Assembly: GCA_963170055.1 (NCBI GenBank) | Contig: CAUJGJ010000239.1 | Location: forward strand, 30,701 to 94,700 | Direction: 5' to 3' | Length of the DNA: 64,000 nt | Source: Halisarca cf. caerulea | Taxonomy: Eukaryota > Porifera > Demospongiae > Chondrillida > Halisarcidae | Translations under genes and position numbers: made by a program | The notes under the pieces: generated by a model | What the model was told of the DNA's origin: nothing | What the model saw: the letters and a program-made list of their open reading frames with translations, nothing else | The model's database searches: none | Shown here: one piece after another, positions 21,301-36,500 of the stretch | Numbering within the stretch: the first letter of the stretch is position 1 | Layout: each line of letters opens with the position of its first letter

Positions 21301-21500
21301 NNNNNNNNNNNNNNNNNNNNNNNNNNNNNNNNNNNNNNNNNNNNNNNNNNNNNNNNNNNNNNNNNNNNNNNNNNNNNNNNNNNNNNNNNNNNNNNNNNNN
21401 NNNNNNNNNNNNNNNNNNNNNNNNNNNNNNNNNNNNNNNNNNNNNNNNNNNNNNNNNNNNNNNNNNNNNNNNNNNNNNNNNNNNNNNNNNNNNNNNNNNN
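21301..21500. other. Assembly gap of 200 N
   Basis: Exactly 200 unknown bases between a TTAGGG array and the 104-bp satellite. A round number usually means a scaffolding join of unknown true length. Confidence 0.99.
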
Positions 21501-24500
21501 CACATGAAGTTTCTTAACTACTGTGGGCGTATTTGTGTAATATTGGATATGCTGGTGCTAATACCAATATTTGGCACTAACACCACGCACATTCCCAGGG
21601 GACACACATGACCTTTCTGAAGTGCTGTGGGCGTATTTGTTTAGTGTTGGATATGCTGGTGCTAATACCAATATTTGGCACTAGCACCACGCACATTCCC
21701 AGTGGACACACATGAAGATTCTGAAGTGCTGTGGGCACATTTGTGTAGTGTTGGATACGCTGGTGCTAATACCAATATTTGGCACTAGCACCACGCACAT
21801 TCCCAGTGGACACACATGAAGTTTCTGAAGTGCTGTGGGCGTATTTGAGTAGTGTTGGATATGTTGGTGCTAATACCAATATTTGGCACTAGCACCACGC
21901 ACATTCCCAGTGGACACACATGAAGTTTCTTACATACTGTGGGCGTATTTGTGTAGTGTTGGATATGCTGGTGCTAATACCAATATTTGGCACTAGCACC
22001 ACGCACATTCCCAGTGGACACACATGAAGTTTCTGAAGTGCTGTGGGCGTATTTGTGTAGTGTTGGATATGCTGGTGCTAATACCAATATTTGGCACTAG
22101 CACCACGCACATTCCCAGTGGACACACATGAAGTTTCTTAACTACTGTGGGCGTATTTGTGTAATGTTGTATATGCTGGTGCTAATACCAATATTTGGCA
22201 CTAGCACCACGCACATTCCCAGTGGACACACATGAAGTTTCTTATATGCTGTGGGCGTATTTGTGTAGTGTTGGATATGCTGGTGCAAATACCAATATTT
22301 GGCACTAGCACCACGCACATTCCCAGTGGACAAAAATGAACTTTCTGAAGTGCTGTGGGCGTATTTGTGTAATGTTGGATATGCTGGTGCTAATACCAAT
22401 ATTTGGCACTAGCACCACGCACATTCCCAGTGGACACACATGACCCTTCTGAAGTGCTGTGGGCGTATTTGTGTAGTGTTGGATATGCTGGTGCTAATAC
22501 CAATATTTGGCACTAGCACCACGCACATTCCCAGTGGACACACATGAAGTTTCTTATATGCTGTGGGCGTTTTTGTGTAGTGTTGGATATGCTGGTGCTA
22601 ATACCAATATTTGGCACTAGCACCACGCACATTCCCAGTGGACACACATGAAGTTTCTGAAGTGCTGTGGGCGTATTTGTGTAGTGTTGGATATGCTGGT
22701 GCTAATACCAATATTTGGCACTAGCACCACGCACATTCCCAGTGGACACACATGAAGTTTCTGAAGTGCTGTGGGCGTATTTGTGTAGTGTTGGATATGC
22801 TGGTGCTAATACCAATATTTGGCACTAGCACCACGCACATTCCCAGTGGACACACATGAAGTTTCTGAAGTGCTGTGGGCGTATTTGTGTAGTGTTGGAT
22901 ATGCTGGTGCTAATACCAATATTTGGCACTAGCACCACGCACATTCCCAGTGGACACACATGAAGTTTCTGAAGTGCTGTGGGCGTATTTGTGTAGTGTT
23001 GGATATGCTGGTGCAAATACCAATATTTGGCACTAGCACCACGCACATTCCCAGTGGACACACATGAAGATTCTGAAGTGCTGTGGGCGTATTTGAGTAG
23101 TGTTGGATATGTTGGTGCTAATACCAATATTTGGCACTAGCACCACGCACATTCCCAGTGGACACACATGAAGTTTCTGAAGTGCTGTGGGCGTATTTGT
23201 GTAGTGTTGGATATGCTGGTGCTAATACCAATATTTGGCACTAGCACCACGCACATTCCCAGTGGACACACATGAAGTTTCTGAAGTGCTGTGGGCGTAT
23301 TTGTGTAGTGTTGGATATGCTGGTGCTAATACCAATATTTGGCACTAGCACCACGCACATTCCCAGTGGACACACATGAAGTTTCTGAAGTGCTGTGGGC
23401 GTATTTATGTAGTGTTGGATATGCTGGTGCTAATACCAATATTTGGCACTAGCACCACGCACATTCCCAGTGGACACACATGAAGTTTCTGAAGTGCTGT
23501 GGGCGTATTTGTGTAGTGTTGGATATGCTGGTGCTAATACCAATATTTGGCACTAGCACCACGCACATTCCCAGTGGACACACATGAAGTTTCTGAAGTG
23601 CTGTGGGCGTATTTGTGTAGTGTTGGATATGCTGGTGCTAATACCAATATTTGGCACTAGCACCACGCACATTCCCAGTGGACACACATGAAGTTTCTGA
23701 AGTGCTGTGGGCGTATTTGTGTAGTGTTGGATATGCTGGTGCTAATACCAATATTTGGCACTAGCACCACGCACATTCCCAGTGGACACACATGAAGATT
23801 CTGAAGTGCTGTGGGCGTATTTGTGTAGTGTTGGATATGTTGGTGCTAATACCAATATTTGGCACTAGCACCACGCACATTCCCAGTGGACACACATGAA
23901 GTTTCTTACATACTGTGGGCGTATTTGTGTAGTGTTGGATATGCTGGTGCTAATACCAATATTTGGCACTAGCACCACGCACATTCCCAGTGGACACACA
24001 TGAAGTTTCTGAAGTGCTGTGGGCGTATTTGTGTAGTGTTGGATATGCTGGTGCTAATACCAATATTTGGCACTAGCACCACGCACATTCCCAGTGGACA
24101 CACATGACCTTTCTGAAGTACTGTGGGCGTATTTGTGTAGAGTTGGATATGCTGGTGCTAATACCAATATTTGGCAATAGCACCAAGCACATTCCCAGTG
24201 GACACACAAGAAGTTTCTTACCTACTGTGGGCGTATTTGTGTAGTGTTGGATATGCTGGTGCTAATACCAATATTTGGCACTAACACCACGCACATTCCC
24301 AGGTGACACACATGACCTTTCTGAAGTGCTGTGGGCGTATTTGTGTAGTGTTGGATATGCTGGTGCTAATACCAATATTTGGCACTAGCACCACGCACAT
24401 TCCCAGTGGACACACATGAAGTTTCTTAACTACTGTGGGCGTATTTGTGTAGAGTTGGATATGCTGGTGCTAATACCAATATTTGGCACTAGCACCACGC

Positions 24501-27500
24501 ACATTCCCAGTGGACACACATGAAGTTTCTGAAGTGCTGTGGGCGTATTTGTATAGTGTTGGATATGCTGGAGCTAATACCAATATTTGGCACTAGCACC
24601 ACGCACATTCCCAGTGGACAAACATGACCTTTCTGAATTGCTGTGGGCGTATTTGTGTAGTGTTGGATATGCTGGTGCTAATACCAATATTTGGCACTAG
24701 CACCACGCACATTCCCAGTGGACACACATGACCTTTATGAAGTGCTGTGGGCGTATTTGTGTAGTGTTGGATATGCTGGTGCTAATACCAATATTTGGCA
24801 CTAGCACCATGCACATTCCCAGTGGAAACACCTGAAGTTTCTGAAGTGCTGTGGGCGTATTTGTGTAGTGTTGGATATGCTGGAGCTAATACCAATATTT
24901 GGCACTAGCACCACGCACATTCCCAGTGGACACACATGAAGTTTCTGAAGTGCTGTGGGCGTATTTGTGTAGTGTTGGATATGCTGGTGCTAATACCAAT
25001 ATTTGGCACTAGCACCACGCACATTCCCAGTGGACACACATGAAGTTTCTAAACTACTGTGGGCGTATTTGTGTAGTGTTGGATATGCTGGTGCTAATAC
25101 CAATATTTGGCACTAGCACCACGCACATTCCCAGTGGACACACATGACCTTTCTGAAGTGCTGTGGGCGTATTTGTGTAGCGTTGGATATGCTGGTGCTA
25201 ATACCAATATTTGGCACTAGCACCACGCACATTCCCAGTGGACACACAAGAAGTTTCTTACCTACTGTGGGCGTATTTGTGTAGTGTTGGATATGCTGGT
25301 GCTAATACCAATATTTGGCACTAGCACCACACACATTCCAAGGGGACACACATGACCTTTCTGAAGTGCTGTGGGCGTATTTGTGTAGTGTTGGATATGC
25401 TGGTGCTAATACCAATATTTGGCACTAGCACCACGCACATTCCCAGTGGACACACATGAAGTTTCTTAACTACTGTGGGCGTATTTTTGTAGAGTTGGAT
25501 ATGCTGGTGCTAATACCAATATTTGGCACTAGCACCACGCACATTCCCAGTGGACACACATGAAGTTTCTGAAGTGCTGTGGGCGTATTTGTGTAGTGTT
25601 GGATATGCTGGAGCTAATACCAATATTTGGCACTAGCACCACGCACATTCCCAGTGGACAAACATGACCTTTCTGAATTGCTGTGGGCGTATTTGTGTAG
25701 TGTTGGATATGCTGGTGCTAATACCAATATTTGGCACTAACACCACGCACATTACCAGTGGACACACATGACCTTTCTGAAGTGCTGTGGGCGTATTTGT
25801 GTAGAGTTGGATATGCTGGTGCTAATACCAATATTTGGCACTAGCACCACGCACATTCCCAGTGGACACACATGACCTTTCTGAAGTGCTGTGGGCGTAT
25901 TTGTGTAGTGAAGGATATGCTGGTGCTAATACCAATATTTGGCACTAGCACCACGCACATTCCCAGTGGACACACATGAAGTTTCTTAACTACTGTGGGC
26001 GTATTTGTGTAATGTTGGATATGATGTTGCTAATACCAATATTTGGCACTAGCACCACGCACATTCCCAGTGGACACACATGACCTTTCTGAAGTGCTGT
26101 GGGCGTATTTGTGTAGTGTTGGATATGCTGGTGCTAATACTAATATTTGGCACTAGCACCACGCACATTCCCAGTGGACACACATGAAGTTTCCGAAGTG
26201 CTGTGGGCGTATTTGTGTAGAGTTGGACATGCTGGTGCTAATACCAATATTTGGCACTAGCACCACGCACATTCCCAGTGGACACACATGACCTTTCTGA
26301 ATTGCTGTGGGCGTATTTGTGTAGTGTTGGATATGCTGGTGCTAATACCAATATTTGGCACTAGCACCACGCACATTCCCAGTGGACACACATGACCTTT
26401 CTGAAGTGCTGTGGGCGTATTTGTGTAGAGTTTGATATGCTGGTGCTAATACCAATATTTGGCACTAGCACCACGCACATTCCCAGTGGACACACATGAC
26501 TTTTCTGAAGTGCTGTGGGCGTATTTGTGTAGTGATGGATATGCTGGTGCTAATACCAAGATTTGGCACTAGCACCACGCACATTCCCAGTGGACACACA
26601 TGAAGTTTCTGAAGTGCTGTGGGCGTATTTGTGTAGTGTTGGATATGCTGGAGCTAATACCAATATTTGGCACTAGCACCATGCACATTCCCAGTGGACA
26701 CACATGAAGTTTCTTAACTATTGTGGGCGTATTTGTGTAGAGTTGGATATGCTGGTGCTAATACCAATATTTGGCACTAGCACCACGCACATTCCCAGTG
26801 GACACACATGAAGTTTCTAAACTACTGTGGGCGTATTTGTGTAATGTTGGATATGATGGTGCTAATACCAATATTTGGCACTAGCACCACGCACATTCCC
26901 AGTGGACACACATGACCTTTCTGAAGTGCTGTGGGCGTATTTGTGTAGCGTTGGATATGCTGGTGCTAATACCAATATTTGGCACTAGCACCACGCACAT
27001 TCCCAGTGGACACACAAGAAGTTTCTTACCTACTGTGGGCGTATTTGTGTAGTGTTGGATATGCTGGTGCTAATACCAATATTTGGCACTAGCACCTCAC
27101 ACATTCCGAGGGGACACACATGACCTTTCTGAAGTGCTGTGGGCGTATTTGTGTAGTGTTGGATATGCTGGTGCTAATACCAATATTTGGCACTAGCACC
27201 ACGCACATTCCCAGTGGACACACATGAAGTTTCTTAACTACTGTAGGCGTATTTTTGTAGAGTTGGATATGCTGGTGCTAATACCAATATTTGGCACTAG
27301 CACCACGCACATTACCAGTGGACACACATGAAGTTTCTGAAGTGCTGTGGGCGTATTTGTGTAGTGTTGGATATGCTGGAGCTAATACCAATATTTGGCA
27401 CTAGCACCACGCACATTCCCAGTGGACAAACATGACCTTTCTGAATTGCTGTGGGCGTATTTGTGTAGTGTTGGATATGCTGGTGCTAATACCAATATTT

Positions 27501-30500
27501 GGCACTAGCACCACGCACATTCCCAGGGGACACACATGACCTTTCTGAAGTGCTGTGGGCGTATTTGTGTAGTGTTGGATATGCTGGTGCTAATACCAAT
27601 ATTTGGCACTAGCACCACGCACATTCCTAGTGGACACACATGACCTTTCTGAAGTGCTGTGGGCGTATTTGTGTAGTGTTGGATATGCTGGAGCTAATAC
27701 CAATATTTGGCACTAGCACCACGCACATTCCCAGTGGACAAACATGACCTTTCTGAATTGCTGTGGGCGTATTTGTGTAGTGTTGGATATGCTGGTGCTA
27801 ATACCAATATTTGGCACTAGCACCACGCACATTCCCAGGGGACACACATGACCTTTCTGAAGTGCTGTGGGCGTATTTGTGTAGTGTTGGATATGCTGGT
27901 GCTAATACCAATATTTGGCACTAGCACCACGCACATTCCCAGTGGACACACATGAAGTTTCTTAACTACTGTGGGCGTATTTGTGTAGAGTTGGATATGC
28001 TGGAGCTAATACCAATATTTGGCACTAGCACCACGCACATTCCCAGTGGACAAACATGACCTTTCTGAAGTGCTGTGGGCGTATTTGTGTAGTGTTGGAT
28101 ATGCTGGTGCTAATACCAATATTTGGCACTAGCACCACGCACATTACCAGTGGACACAAATGACCTTTCTGAAGTGCTGTGGGCGTATTTGTGTAGAGTT
28201 GGATATGCTGGTGCTAATACCAATATTTGGCACTAGCACCACGCACATTCCCAGTGGACACACATGACCTTTCTGAAGTGCTGTGGGCGTATTTGTGTAG
28301 TGATGGATATGCTGGTGCTAATACCAATATTTGGCACTAGCACCACGCACATTCCCAGTGTACACACATGAAGTTTCTGAAGTGCTGTGGGCGTATTTGT
28401 GTATTGTTGGATATGCTGGTGCTAATACCAATATTTGGCACTAGCACAACGCACATTCCCAGTGGACACACATGAAGTTTCTTAACTACTGTGGGCGTAT
28501 TTGTGTAATGTTGGATATTATGGTGCTAATACCAATATTTGGCACTAGCACCACGCACATTCCCAGTGGACACACATGAAGTTTCTTAACTACTGTAGGC
28601 GTATTTTTGTAGAGTTGGATATGCTGGTGCTAATACCAATATTTGGCGCTAGCACCACGCACATTCCCAGTGGACACACATGAAGTTTCTGAAGTGCTGT
28701 GGGCGTATTTGTGTAGTGTTGGATATGCTGGTGCTAATACCAATATTTGGCACTAGCACCACGCACATTCCCAGGGGACACACATGACCTTTCTGAAGTG
28801 CTGTGGGCGTATTTGTGTAGTGTTGGATATGCTGGTGCTAATACCAATATTTGGCACTAGCACCACGCACATTCCTAGTGGACACACATGACCTTTCTGA
28901 AGTGCTGTGGGCGTATTTGTGTAGTGTTGGATATGCTGGAGCTAATACCAATATTTGGCACTAGCACCACGCACATTCCCAGTGGACAAACATGACCTTT
29001 CTGAATTGCTGTGGGCGTATTTGTGTAGTGTTGGATATGCTGGTGCTAATACCAATATTTGGCACTAGCACCACGCACATTCCCAGGGGACACACATGAC
29101 CTTTCTGAAGTGCTGTGGGCGTATTTGTGTAGTGTTGGATATGCTGGTGCTAATACCAATATTTGGCACTAGCACCACGCACATTCCCAGTGGACACACA
29201 TGAAGTTTCTTAACTACTGTGGGCGTATTTGTGTAGAGTTGGATATGCTGGAGCTAATACCAATATTTGGCACTAGCACCACGCACATTCCCAGTGGACA
29301 AACATGACCTTTCTGAAGTGCTGTGGGCGTATTTGTGTAGTGTTGGATATGCTGGTGCTAATACCAATATTTGGCACTAGCACCACGCACATTACCAGTG
29401 GACACAAATGACCTTTCTGAAGTGCTGTGGGCGTATTTGTGTAGAGTTGGATATGCTGGTGCTAATACCAATATTTGGCACTAGCACCACGCACATTCCC
29501 AGTGGACACACATGACCTTTCTGAAGTGCTGTGGGCGTATTTGTGTAGTGATGGATATGCTGGTGCTAATACCAATATTTGGCACTAGCACCACGCACAT
29601 TCCCAGTGTACACACATGAAGTTTCTGAAGTGCTGTGGGCGTATTTGTGTATTGTTGGATATGCTGGTGCTAATACCAATATTTGGCACTAGCACAACGC
29701 ACATTCCCAGTGGACACACATGAAGTTTCTTAACTACTGTGGGCGTATTTGTGTAATGTTGGATATTATGGTGCTAATACCAATATTTGGCACTAGCACC
29801 ACGCACATTCCCAGTGGACACACATGACCTTTCTGAAGTTCTGTGGGCGTATTTGTGTAGTGTTGGATATGCTGGTGCTAATACCAATATTTGACACTAG
29901 CACCACGCACATTCCCAGTGGACACACATGAAGTTTCTTAACTATTGTGGGCGTATTTGTGTTGAGTTGGATATGCTGGTGCTAATACCAATATTTGGCA
30001 CTAGCACCACGCACATTCCCAGTGGACACACATGAAGTTTCTTAACTAATGTGGGCGTATTTGTGTAGAGTTGGATATGCTGGTGCTAATACCAATATTT
30101 GGCACTAGCACCACGCACATTCCCAGTGGACACACATGAAGTTTCTTAACTACTGTGGGCGTATTTGTGTAGTGTTGGATATGCTGGTGCTAATACCAAT
30201 ATTTGGCACTAGCACAACGCATATTCCCAGTGGACACACATGAAGTTTCCGAAGTGCTGTGGGCGTATTTGTGTAGTGTTGGATATACTGGTGCTAATAC
30301 CAATATTTGGCACTAGCACCACGCACATTCCTAGTGGACACACATGACCTTTCTGAAGTGTTGTGGGCGTATTTGTGTAGCGTTGGATATGCTGGTGCTA
30401 ATACCAATATTTGGCACTAGCACCAAACACATTCCCAGTGGACACACATGAAGTTTCTTACCTACTGTGGGCGTATTTGTGTAGTGTTGGATATGTTGGT

Positions 30501-33500
30501 GCTAATACCAATATTTGGCACTAGCACCACGCACATTCCCAGTGGACACACATGACCTTTCTGAAGTTCTGTGGGCGTATTTGTGTAGTGTTGGATATGC
30601 TGGTGCTAATACCAATATTTGGCACTAGCACCACGAACATTACCTGTGGATACACATGAAGTTTCTTAACTACTGTGGGCGTATTTGTGTAATGCTGGAT
30701 ATGCTGGTGCTAATACCAATATTTGGCACTAGCACCTCGCACATTCCCAGTGGACACACATGAAGTTTCTTAACTACTTTGGGCGTATTTGTGTAGTGTT
30801 GGATATGCTGGTGCTATTACCAATATTTTGCACTAGCACCACGCATATTCCTAGTGGACACACATGACCTTTCTGAAGTGCTGTGGGCGTATTTGTGTAG
30901 CGTTGGATATGTTGGTGCTAATACCAATATTTGGCACTAGCACCAAACACTTTCCCAGTGGACACACATGAAGTTTCTTACCTACTGTGGGCGTATTTGT
31001 GTAGTGTTGGATATGCTGGTGCTAATACCAATGTTTGGCACTAGCACCACGCACATTCCCAGTGGACACACATGAAGTTTCTGAAGTGCTGTGGGCTATT
31101 TGTGTAGTGTTGGATATGCTGGTGCTAATACCAATATTTGGCACTAGCACCACGCACATTCCCAGTGGACACACTTGACCTTTCTGAAGTGCTGTGGGCG
31201 TATTTGTGTAGTGTTGGATATGTTGGTGCTAATACCAATATTTGCCACTAGCACCACGCACATTCCCAGTGGACACACATGAAGTTTCTTAACTACTGTG
31301 GGCGTATTTGTGTAGAGTTGGATATGCTGGTGCTAATACCAATATTTGGCACTAGCACCACGAACATTCCCAGTGGACACACATGAAGTTTCTGAAGTGC
31401 TGTGGGCGTATTTGTGTAGTGTTGGATATGCTGGTGCTAATACCAATATTTTGCACTAGCACCACGCACATTCCCAGTGGACACACATGACCTTTCTGAA
31501 GTGCTGTGGGCGTATTTGTGTAGTGTTGGATATGCTGGTGCTAATACCAATATTTGGCACTAGCACAACGCATATTCCCAGTGGACACACATGAAGTTTC
31601 CGAAGTGCTGTGGGCGTATTTGTGTAGTGTTGGATATACTGGTGCTAATACCAATATTTGGCACTAGCACCACGCACATTCCTAGTGGACACACATGACC
31701 TTTCTGAAGTGCTGTGGGCGTATTTGTGTAGCGTTGGATATGCTGGTGCTAATACCAATATTTGGCACTAGCACCAAACACATTCCCAGTGGACACACAT
31801 GAAGTTTCTTACCTACTGTGGGCGTATTTGTGTAGTGTTGGATATGTTGGTGCTAATACCAATATTTGGCACTAGCACCACGCACATTCCCAGTGGACAC
31901 ACATGACCTTTCTGAAGTGCTGTGGGCGTATTTGTGTAGTGTTGGATATGCTGGTGCTAATACCAATATTTGGCACTAGCACCACGCACATTACCTGTGG
32001 ACACACATGAAGTTTCTTAACTACTGTGGGCGTATTTGTGTAATGCTGGATATGCTGGTGCTAATACCAATATTTGGCACTAGCACCTCGCACATTCCCA
32101 GTGGACACACATGAAGTTTCTTAACTACTTTGGGCGTATTTGTGTAGTGTTGGATATGCTGGTGCTATTACCAATATTTGGCACTAGCACCACGCACATT
32201 CCCAGTGGACACACATGACCTTACTGAAGTGTTGTGGGCGTATTTGTGTAGTGTTGGATATACTCGTGCTAATACCAATATTTGGCACTAGCACCACGCA
32301 CATTCCTAGTGGACACACATGACCTTTCTGAAGTGCTGTGGGCGTATTTGTGTAGCGTTGGATATGTTGGTGCTAATACCAATATTTGGCACTAGCACCA
32401 AACACTTTCCCAGTGGACACACATGAAGTTTCTTACCTACTGTGGGCGTATTTGTGTAGTGTTGGATATGGTGGTGCTAATACCAATGTTTGGCACTAGC
32501 ACCACGCACATTCCCAGTGGACACACATGAAGTTTCTGAAGTGCTGTGGGCTATTTGTGTAGTGTTAGATATGCTGGTGCTAATACCAATATTTGGCACT
32601 AGCACCACGCACATTCCCAGTGGACACACATGACCTTTCTGAAGTGCTGTGGGCGTATTTGTGTAGTGTTGGATATGTTGGTGCTAATACCAATATTTGG
32701 CACTAGCACCACGCACATTCCCAGTGGACACACATGAAGTTTCTTAACTACTGTGGGCGTATTTGTGTAGAGTTGGATATGCTGGTGCTAATACCAATAT
32801 TTGGCACTAGCACCACGAACATTCCCAGTGGACACACATGAAGTTTCTGAAGTGCTGTGGGCGTATTTGTGTAGTGTTGGATATGCTGGTGCTAATACCA
32901 ATATTTTGCACTAGCACCACGCACATTCCCAGTGGACACACATGACCTTTCTGAAGTGCTGTGGGCGTATTTGTGTAGTGTTGGATATGCTGGTGCTAAT
33001 ACCAATATTTGGCACTAGCACAACGCATATTCCCAGTGGACACACATGAAGTTTCCGAAGTGCTGTGGGCGTATTTGTGTAGTGTTGGATATACTGGTGC
33101 TAATACCAATATTTGGCACTAGCACCACGCACATTCCTAGTGGACACACATGACCTTTCTGAAGTGCTGTGGGCGTATTTGTGTAGCGTTGGATATGCTG
33201 GTGCAAATACCAACATTTGGCACTAGCACCAAACACATTCCCAGTGGACACACATGAAGTTTCTTACCTACTGTGGGCGTATTTGTGTAGTGTTGGATAT
33301 GGTGGTGCTAATACCAATGTTTGGCACTAGCACCACGCACATTCCCAGTGGACACACATGAAGTTTCTGAAGTGCTGTGGGCTATTTGTGTAGTGTTAGA
33401 TATGCTGGTGCTAATACCAATATTTGGCACTAGCACCACGCACATTCCCAGTGGACACACATGACCTTTCTGAAGTGCTGTGGGCGTATTTGTGTAGTGT

Positions 33501-36500
33501 TGGATATGTTGGTGCTAATACCAATATTTGGCACTAGCACCACGCACATTCCCAGTGGACACACATGAAGTTTCTTAACTACTGTGGGCGTATTTGTGTA
33601 GAGTTGGATATGCTGGTGCTAATACCAATATTTGGCACTAGCACCACGAACATTCCCAGTGGACACACATGAAGTTTCTGAAGTGCTGTGGGCGTATTTG
33701 TGTAGTGTTGGATATGCTGGTGCTAATACCAATATTTTGCACTAGCACCACGCACATTCCCAGTGGACACACATGACCTTTCTGAAGTGTTGTGGGCGTA
33801 TTTGTGTAGTGTTGGATATACTCGTGCTAATACCAATATTTGGCACTAGCACCACGCACATTCCTAGTGGACACACATGACCTTTCTGAAGTGCTGTGGG
33901 CGTATTTGTGTAGCGTTGGATATGTTGGTGCTAATACCAATATTTGGCACTAGCACCAAACACTTTCCCAGTGGACACACATGAAGTTTCTTACCTACTG
34001 TGGGCGTATTTGTGTAGTGTTGGATATGGTGGTGCTAATACCAATGTTTGGCACTAGCACCACGCACATTCCCAGTGGACACACATGAAGTTTCTGAAGT
34101 GCTGTGGGCTATTTGTGTAGTGTTAGATATGCTGGTGCTAATACCAATATTTGGCACTAGCACCACGCACATTCCCAGTGGACACACATGACCTTTCTGA
34201 AGTGCTGTGGGCGTATTTGTGTAGTGTTGGATATGTTGGTGCTAATACCAATATTTGGCACTAGCACCACGCACATTCCCAGTGGACACACATGAAGTTT
34301 CTTAACTACTGTGGGCGTATTTGTGTAGAGTTGGATATGCTGGTGCTAATACCAATATTTGGCACTAGCACCACGAACATTCCCAGTGGACACACATGAA
34401 GTTTCTGAAGTGCTGTGGGCGTATTTGTGTAGTGTTGGATATGCTGGTGCTAATACCAATATTTTGCACTAGCACCACGCACATTCCCAGTGGACACACA
34501 TGACCTTTCTGAAGTGCTGTGGGCGTATTTGTGTAGTGTTGGATATGCTGGTGCTAATACCAATATTTGGCACTAGCACAACGCATATTCCCAGTGGACA
34601 CACATGAAGTTTCCGAAGTGCTGTGGGCGTATTTGTGTAGTGTTGGATATACTGGTGCTAATACCAATATTTGGCACTAGCACCACGCACATTCCTAGTG
34701 GACACACATGACCTTTCTGAAGTGCTGTGGGCGTATTTGTGTAGCGTTGGATATGCTGGTGCTAATACCAATATTTGGCACTAGCACCAAACACATTCCC
34801 AGTGGACACACATGAAGTTTCTAACCTACTGTGGGCGTATTTGTGTAGTGTTGGATATGCTGGTGCTAATACCAATATTTGGCACTAGCACCACGCACAT
34901 TCCCAGTGGACACACATGAAGTTTCTGAAGTGCTGTGGGCGTATTTGTGTAGTGTTGGATATGCTGGTGCTAATACCAATATTTGGCACTAGCACCATGC
35001 ACATTCCCAGTGGACACACATGACCTTTCTGAAGTGCTGTGGGCGTATTTGTGTAGCGATGGATATTGGTGCTAATACCAATATTTGGCACTAGCACCAC
35101 GCACATTCCCAGTGGACACACATGAAGTTTCTTAACTACTGTGGGCGTATTTGTGTAGTGTTGGATATGCTGGTGTTAATACCAATATTTGGCACTAGCA
35201 CCACGCACATTCCCAGTGGACACACATGACCTTTCTGAAGTGCTGTGGGCGTATTTGTGTAGTGTTGGACACGCTGGTGCTAATACCAATATTTGACACT
35301 AGCACCACGCACATTCCCAGTGGACACACATGACCTTACTGAAGTGCTGTGGGCGTATTTGTGTAGAGTTGGATATGCTGGTGCTAATACCAATATTTGG
35401 CACTAGCACCACGCACATGCCCAGTGGACACACATGACCTTTCTGAAGTGCTGTGGGCGTATTTGTGTAGTGTTGGATATGCTGGTGCTAATACCAATAT
35501 TTGGCACTAGCACCACGCACATTCCCAGTGGACACACATGAAGTTTCTTAACTACTGTGGGCGTATTTGTGTAGAGTTGGATATGCTGGTGCTAATACCA
35601 ATATTTGGCACTAGCACCACGCACATTCCCAGTGGACACACATGAAGTTTCTGAAGTGCTGTGGGCGTATTTGTGTAGTGTTGGATATGCTGGTGCTAAT
35701 AACAATATTTTGCACTAGCACCACGCACATTCCCAGTGGACACACATGACCTTTCTGAAGTGCTGTGGGCGTATTTGTGTAGTGTTGGATATGCTGGTGC
35801 TAATACCAATATTTGGCACTAGCACGACGCATATTCCCAGTGGACACACATGAAGTTTCCGAAGTGCTGTGGGCGTATTTGTGTAGTGTTGGATATACTG
35901 GTGCTAATACCAATATTTTGCACTAGCACCACGCACATTCCCAGTGGACACACATGACCTTTCTGAAGTGCTGTGGGCGTATTTGTGTAGTGTTGGATAT
36001 GCTGGTGCTAATACCAATATTTGGCACTAGCACGACGCTTATTCCCAGTGGACACACATGAAGTTTCCGAAGTGCTGTGGGCGTATTTGTGTAGTGTTGG
36101 ATATACTGGTGCTAATACCAATATTTGGCACTAGCACCACGCACATTCCTAGTGGACACACATGACCTTTCTGAAGTGCTGTGGGCGTATTTGTGTAGCG
36201 TTGGATATGCTGGTGCTAATACCAATATTTGGCACTAGCACCAAACACATTCCCAGTGGACACACATGAAGTTTCTAACCTACTGTGGGCGTATTTGTGT
36301 AGTGTTGGATATGCTGGTGCTAATACCAATATTTGGCACTAGCACCACGCACATTCCCAGTGGACACACATGAAGTTTCTGAAGTGCTGTGGGCGTATTT
36401 GTGTAGTGTTGGATATGCTGGTGCTAATACCAATATTTGGCACTAGCACCATGCACATTCCCAGTGGACACACATGACCTTTCTGAAGTGCTGTGGGCGT

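Noticed and set aside
22825..23127. Satellite frames of 63 to 113 codons
   Set aside because: 104 is not a multiple of three, so frames cycle through the repeat until a stop. There is no conservation beyond the DNA repeat.
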